In this document: positions 61,401 to 64,000 of the stretch, piece after piece | Layout of the letters: every line of letters starts with the position of its first letter | How positions within the stretch are numbered: position 1 is the first letter of the stretch | DNA from: Tistrella mobilis | GTDB taxonomy: Bacteria > Pseudomonadota > Alphaproteobacteria > Tistrellales > Tistrellaceae | Assembly (NCBI RefSeq): GCF_039634785.1 | Contig: NZ_JBBIAB010000009.1 | Span: 1-64,000 of the forward strand | Direction of reading: 5' to 3' | DNA length: 64,000 nucleotides | Translations under genes and position numbers: made by a program | Notes under the pieces: model-generated | What the model saw: the letters and a program-made list of their open reading frames with translations, nothing else | Databases searched by the model: none | What the model was told of the DNA's origin: nothing

Positions 61401-64000
61401 CGTCCTCGGCGGGACGATCGATATCGGCAATGCCGGTGTCATCACCGGCGTGTTGACCGGTCTCGGGGCCGCCGGCGAAGAGGTGACCGTCACCAACGAC
61501 GTCGATGGGGTGATCGCCGGCAGCTTCCAGGGGATCGGCCTCGCCGCTGCACATAATGCGACGATCGACAATGCCGGCTATATCTCCGGCCTTATGGCGG
61601 CCGCCGACGACGGCGTGCTCAGCCTGCAGAACGGCGAAACCGGCGTCATCGCCGGCAACGCGCCGAACAGGCTCACCGGGGTGGAGGTCGTCGTCGACAA
61701 TGCGGGGCTGATCAGCGGCAACACGGGGCTGTTGATCGAGGCCGGATCGGTCGTGATCTCCAATAGCGGCCGGATTACGGGTGTGGATGAGCCGACCGAC
61801 GGTCTCGACGATATCGGCGATCTGGACAGCAGCATCGGCATCGTGGCTCTGGTCGATGGGACCGCCGAGATCGGGAACAGTGGCACGATCAGTGGCAGTG
61901 TCGTCGGTATCCTGGCCGAGGGAGATCTGCTTCTCGACAACACCGGCACGATTTCAGGTGGCGAAGCCGGTGTCTCGCTTCTCGGTGGTGTAATCCACAA
62001 TGCCGAGGGTGGCGTCATCTCGGGTGGCGGCGGCATCGAGCTTCTTGATCCGGAAGCTTCGGCCCAACTGATCAATGACGGCGCGATTCGGGCGACGGAA
62101 GACGTGGCCGTCAACTTCGGCAGCGGAGCGATCTACAATGCGGGCAGCATCGTTTCGCTCGGCCGCTACGATGAGGATGACCCTCTGGCCGACCCGGACG
62201 AGATCTATGCCGCCGTTCTGCTGGAGGGCGGCAGTCTGGTGAACGCGGCCGGCGGCCTGGTTCTGGGCGCGGAAGCCGGGGTGGTGGATCAGGGCGATGC
62301 CGATGGTGATGGCGCCGCCGTCCGCAATGAGGGGCAGATTCTGGCCGGCGTGGCCGTGACCAGCATGGGCGACGACTTCGTCCTCGAGAATATCGGCGGC
62401 CGGATTGCCGGCGGCATCCGCGCCGTCGACCTCTCGGGCGAAGACGCCATGATCGTCAATCAGGCCGGGCTGATCGATGGCGGTCTCTGGCTCAACGGCA
62501 ATGGTGCCGTGGTCGACAATCGTGCCGGCGGCGTGATGATCCGGACCGGTGCGCGCGGTGAAGACGGAAAGCCCGCCTCCGCCGTGATCGATCTGCTCGA
62601 TGTCGATGGGGCGGTCGTGACCAATGCCGGATTGATCGCGGGCAATGATGCCGACGGCATTGATGCCGGCCTCTCGGACGAGTCCGCTTGGGCGTCGCTC
62701 GAGGTGGCCAACCTGTCGGGCGCGCGCATCGCCGGCGTCACGGCCATTGATGCCGAGGTCGATACGCTCGACATCGACAATGCCGGCTTCCTGACCGGCG
62801 AGGATTATGGCGTCTACGCCACGGCCGATGATGTGTCGATCGTCAACCGGGCGGGCGGCGAGATCACCGGTGGGATCAGTGCCATCGATGTCGAAGGCGG
62901 TTTCGACATCGAGAATGCGGGCGCCATCTCGGGCGGGGATGACGAGCGGCATGCGCCCGCCATGTTCCTTATCGGCGACGGCACGCTGACCAATGCGGCC
63001 GGCGGCCGGATCACCGGTGGTGTCGCCATTTCTTCCGATGCCGACGGTCTGGTCGATGTGGTCAATGCCGGCGTGATCGAGGCAGAGCGCCTGGCGATCC
63101 AGGTCGGTGGTGAGGCTTCCGTCGAGAATCAGGCAGGCGGTCTGATCTCCGCGGCCCTCGGCATCGTCTTCACCAGTTCGATCGACCCGGACGCCCTGCC
63201 GATCGATACCCCGACACTGGTCAACCGTGGTGAGATCCGGGGCGGTGTGATCTATGACGCGGGTATGGTCAATATCGCCGATATCGGCGGACGGCTTGGC
63301 GCCAATGAAGAAGGTTGGGCCCTGACCTTCTCGGAAGATGCCGACGAGCGCTGGCTGACCGTGCGCGACGGCGCCGTTATCGATGGCGACGTTCTGGCGG
63401 GAGAGACCAACGACCTTAACGCCGCCCGCGACCGGGAAGACAGCGTCGCCACCTTCGAAGGCGGCGGCAGCTTCGCGCATGACCTCAGCGGTTTCGGCCT
63501 GATCGAGAAGGAGGGGGCCGGCACCTGGCGCTTCTCGGGCAATCTGCTCGCTGCCGCCTTCGATGTGAACGAGGGGGGTGTCCGCCTCGACGGCCGCTTC
63601 ACCGGCGATGAGATGACGGTCGGGACCGGGGGGACGCTTTCCGGCAATGGCACGATCGAGGGCGATCTGGTCAGTGAGGGCCGGGTGGCGCCGGGCAATT
63701 CGATCGGCACCATCACCGTCACCGGCGATTTCACCCAGACCGCAACCGGCACGCTCGCCATGGAATATGCCGCCGACGGTGCCGGTGGCACCGTCACCGA
63801 CCGGCTGGTGGTGGGTGGGGCTGCCACGATCGAGGGCGGTACGCTGTCGCTGACCTCGTTCGACGGCAGCACGCCCCGATATGCCAGCGCCGAACTGATC
63901 ACGGCGACGGACGGCATCACCGGTACCTTCGATACGGTCGAAACCGATCGGGCCGGTCTGGTCGGCCGTCTGTTGGCCGATGGCGACGTGATCTCGCTCA
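58465..64000 (+). CDS. Giant autotransporter-type passenger, repeat-rich; open at right edge
   Basis: At least 1,845 residues from ATG 58465 with no stop before the end of the window. The N-terminus (RRLSHLRRRLMAGAAMTVM...EVLA) looks like an extended signal peptide. From about residue 75 it is built of imperfect beta-helix repeats around the core N-A-G-x-I-x-G-G, e.g. ENAGVITGQAG, TNAGTIAGG, DNAGAIIGG; at least 18 copies of N-A-G in that context. Near the window end it has LSGNGTIEGDLVSEGRVAPGNSIGTITV (about 1726-1752), the junction pattern that precedes the translocator in type V autotransporters. The 12-strand beta-barrel must lie beyond the window. A surface adhesin is the usual role. The long minus-strand frames inside are artefacts of high GC. 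Confidence 0.85.
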   Translation, partial: MAGHPRSLCHEVDLSRRLSHLRRRLMAGAAMTVMVWGAGSRDEVLAETIPVGSGDTPLRLEELSDLPTTVEITAGASRTVTGDAPAVASETAGWTLENGGEITAEGLAVGLVGSTLVNGSDGRITGAAGVQMADPDGTAGLGVENAGVITGQAGAGLVAEGSGLFALDNRASGAIFAAGPALAVQAVGAVIGNDGTIQSSGTDGALIGAGNVVLANGANGVIIGDAIGLGITGGAVEVTNAGTIAGGANSAQPVAGGIAIQADTATVRNEAGGTVLGREAGVTVEAADTAEVVNGGVLNGVMIDGETQALLRNLAGGSITAETDNLVTGRGIVRVENAGTIEASAPGRGSEIGLIAGMREGAERPAETTLINEAGGRITGFNGAAVLSGDVIRIENRGTIDGILAPAVSATADVTHVVNEGLVAGGTGFLIDGDATLTNAAAGEILTWGTAVFATGAADVVNAGQIVTVHGVVPADVPDGAVAVGSGSHIDNLAGGVILNRRWSGIAVSDGLGDEDPADRETVIENAGLIRSEGRGRGVTVDVAGRVTISNRQGGTILSAGAEGILLQAGTIAIDNAGAIIGGSADEDVEMIAGVAALGDRTVVTNRAGAIIAGDGMGVSLTAADEAVIENAGFVNGVVVDGGMSTRLDNAATGVVAAYEQNGLLGKAITVDNAGAIQGGVSALVLGGDTGRVVNTGTIEGGSGAGIASVTTAGTSVANSGAITGGVVGIGTEGGLTLENTGRISGGFVAVKAVGSATVDNRAGGEIVSEGSAIEVVGEALITNAGLIRSEQGIAIAVEGDAVVGNAAGGVIEAAGPALLLAGTASLTNAGRISSTDPTFGGDDAEGVAILAGSGGLIANTGVIESGAGAIMIGDVADDAGELTTAIANDGLIQARGDGVALAADIVGGLEIANTNTIVAADGPAMQVTAGEVLLGNGGVIVSDGGTGIRLEANTVSVSNGAGALIRGGGGGDEDGGMSVLGGTIDIGNAGVITGVLTGLGAAGEEVTVTNDVDGVIAGSFQGIGLAAAHNATIDNAGYISGLMAAADDGVLSLQNGETGVIAGNAPNRLTGVEVVVDNAGLISGNTGLLIEAGSVVISNSGRITGVDEPTDGLDDIGDLDSSIGIVALVDGTAEIGNSGTISGSVVGILAEGDLLLDNTGTISGGEAGVSLLGGVIHNAEGGVISGGGGIELLDPEASAQLINDGAIRATEDVAVNFGSGAIYNAGSIVSLGRYDEDDPLADPDEIYAAVLLEGGSLVNAAGGLVLGAEAGVVDQGDADGDGAAVRNEGQILAGVAVTSMGDDFVLENIGGRIAGGIRAVDLSGEDAMIVNQAGLIDGGLWLNGNGAVVDNRAGGVMIRTGARGEDGKPASAVIDLLDVDGAVVTNAGLIAGNDADGIDAGLSDESAWASLEVANLSGARIAGVTAIDAEVDTLDIDNAGFLTGEDYGVYATADDVSIVNRAGGEITGGISAIDVEGGFDIENAGAISGGDDERHAPAMFLIGDGTLTNAAGGRITGGVAISSDADGLVDVVNAGVIEAERLAIQVGGEASVENQAGGLISAALGIVFTSSIDPDALPIDTPTLVNRGEIRGGVIYDAGMVNIADIGGRLGANEEGWALTFSEDADERWLTVRDGAVIDGDVLAGETNDLNAARDREDSVATFEGGGSFAHDLSGFGLIEKEGAGTWRFSGNLLAAAFDVNEGGVRLDGRFTGDEMTVGTGGTLSGNGTIEGDLVSEGRVAPGNSIGTITVTGDFTQTATGTLAMEYAADGAGGTVTDRLVVGGAATIEGGTLSLTSFDGSTPRYASAELITATDGITGTFDTVETDRAGLVGRLLADGDVISL

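Noticed and set aside
58330-63920. Several very long open frames on the minus strand across the autotransporter region
   Set aside because: They are antisense shadows produced by high GC and the repeat structure; the plus frame has an uninterrupted, motif-bearing product.

Overview
The window is a stretch of bacterial chromosome of very high GC content. The infC-rpmI-rplT/pheS-pheT block, lepA, dadA-alr with a divergent Lrp regulator, cytochrome c-prime, alphaproteobacterial-style chemoreceptors and codon usage all suggest an alphaproteobacterium of the Rhodospirillales or a relative such as Tistrella. The genus is inference; the high GC and gene content are seen directly. Most genes are housekeeping or metabolic. 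Four places look acquired or accessory: 1-2.7 kb, 23.1-25.1 kb, 26.1-30.0 kb and 43.1-44.2 kb.

Layout. 1-2.7 kb: the cut end of an IS5-type insertion sequence abuts a membrane-anchored NACHT/STAND-like NTPase whose 5' end looks truncated and AT-rich. 2.8-12.9 kb: glutamate-type dehydrogenase, RarD-like permease, a glutathione transferase/QueG/epimerase overlapping cluster, an ABC-F ATPase, a hydrolase, and a GT4/GT9 glycosyltransferase pair. 12.9-22.5 kb: translation genes, with infC starting at a rare ATC codon, then rpmI, rplT, pheS, pheT, a membrane class III nucleotide cyclase, and lepA. 22.7-25.1 kb: tRNA-Ser(GGA) followed by an HD phosphohydrolase overlapping a small Panacea/YwgA-like gene. 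25.1-30.0 kb: beta carbonic anhydrase, then a PqqD-like protein, a GNAT, a DUF6916-like protein, a 55-residue peptide with a lasso-type leader, and three tandem phage-tail-collar (microcystin-dependent-protein-like) genes. 30.1-42.1 kb: cytochrome b561 and c-prime, chemoreceptors, D-amino-acid catabolism (dadA, alr, Lrp), an SDR, an AraC/GyrI regulator and an MFS exporter. 42.2-44.2 kb: an SDR that shares an operator with the MFS gene, then a 2-oxoglutarate oxygenase divergent from a second 55-residue peptide of the same leader type. 44.4-58.2 kb: acyl-CoA dehydrogenase and ligase, transporter and GNAT, a third chemoreceptor, an orphan IleRS-tail protein behind a leader ORF and a possible RNA switch, LysR and Crp regulators, an HD/class II aldolase pair, dienelactone hydrolase and MtgA. 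From 58.5 kb to the right edge: one giant, repeat-rich autotransporter-type passenger, still open at the end.

The strongest candidate for an undescribed system is the pair of peptide loci at 26-30 kb and 43-44 kb. Both encode 55-residue peptides with W-x-A-P-x-L, a Thr exactly 11 residues after the Pro, and a short Gly/Asp/Ser-rich tail. This is the layout of lasso-type RiPP precursors, yet no cyclase or protease is present in the window. A PqqD-like (RRE-type) protein lies near one peptide and a 2OG oxygenase near the other. A second unusual locus is 51.0-52.5 kb: a translated-looking leader ORF, an RNA element able to mask a ribosome binding site, and a protein made only of the post-catalytic and anticodon-binding part of isoleucyl-tRNA synthetase.
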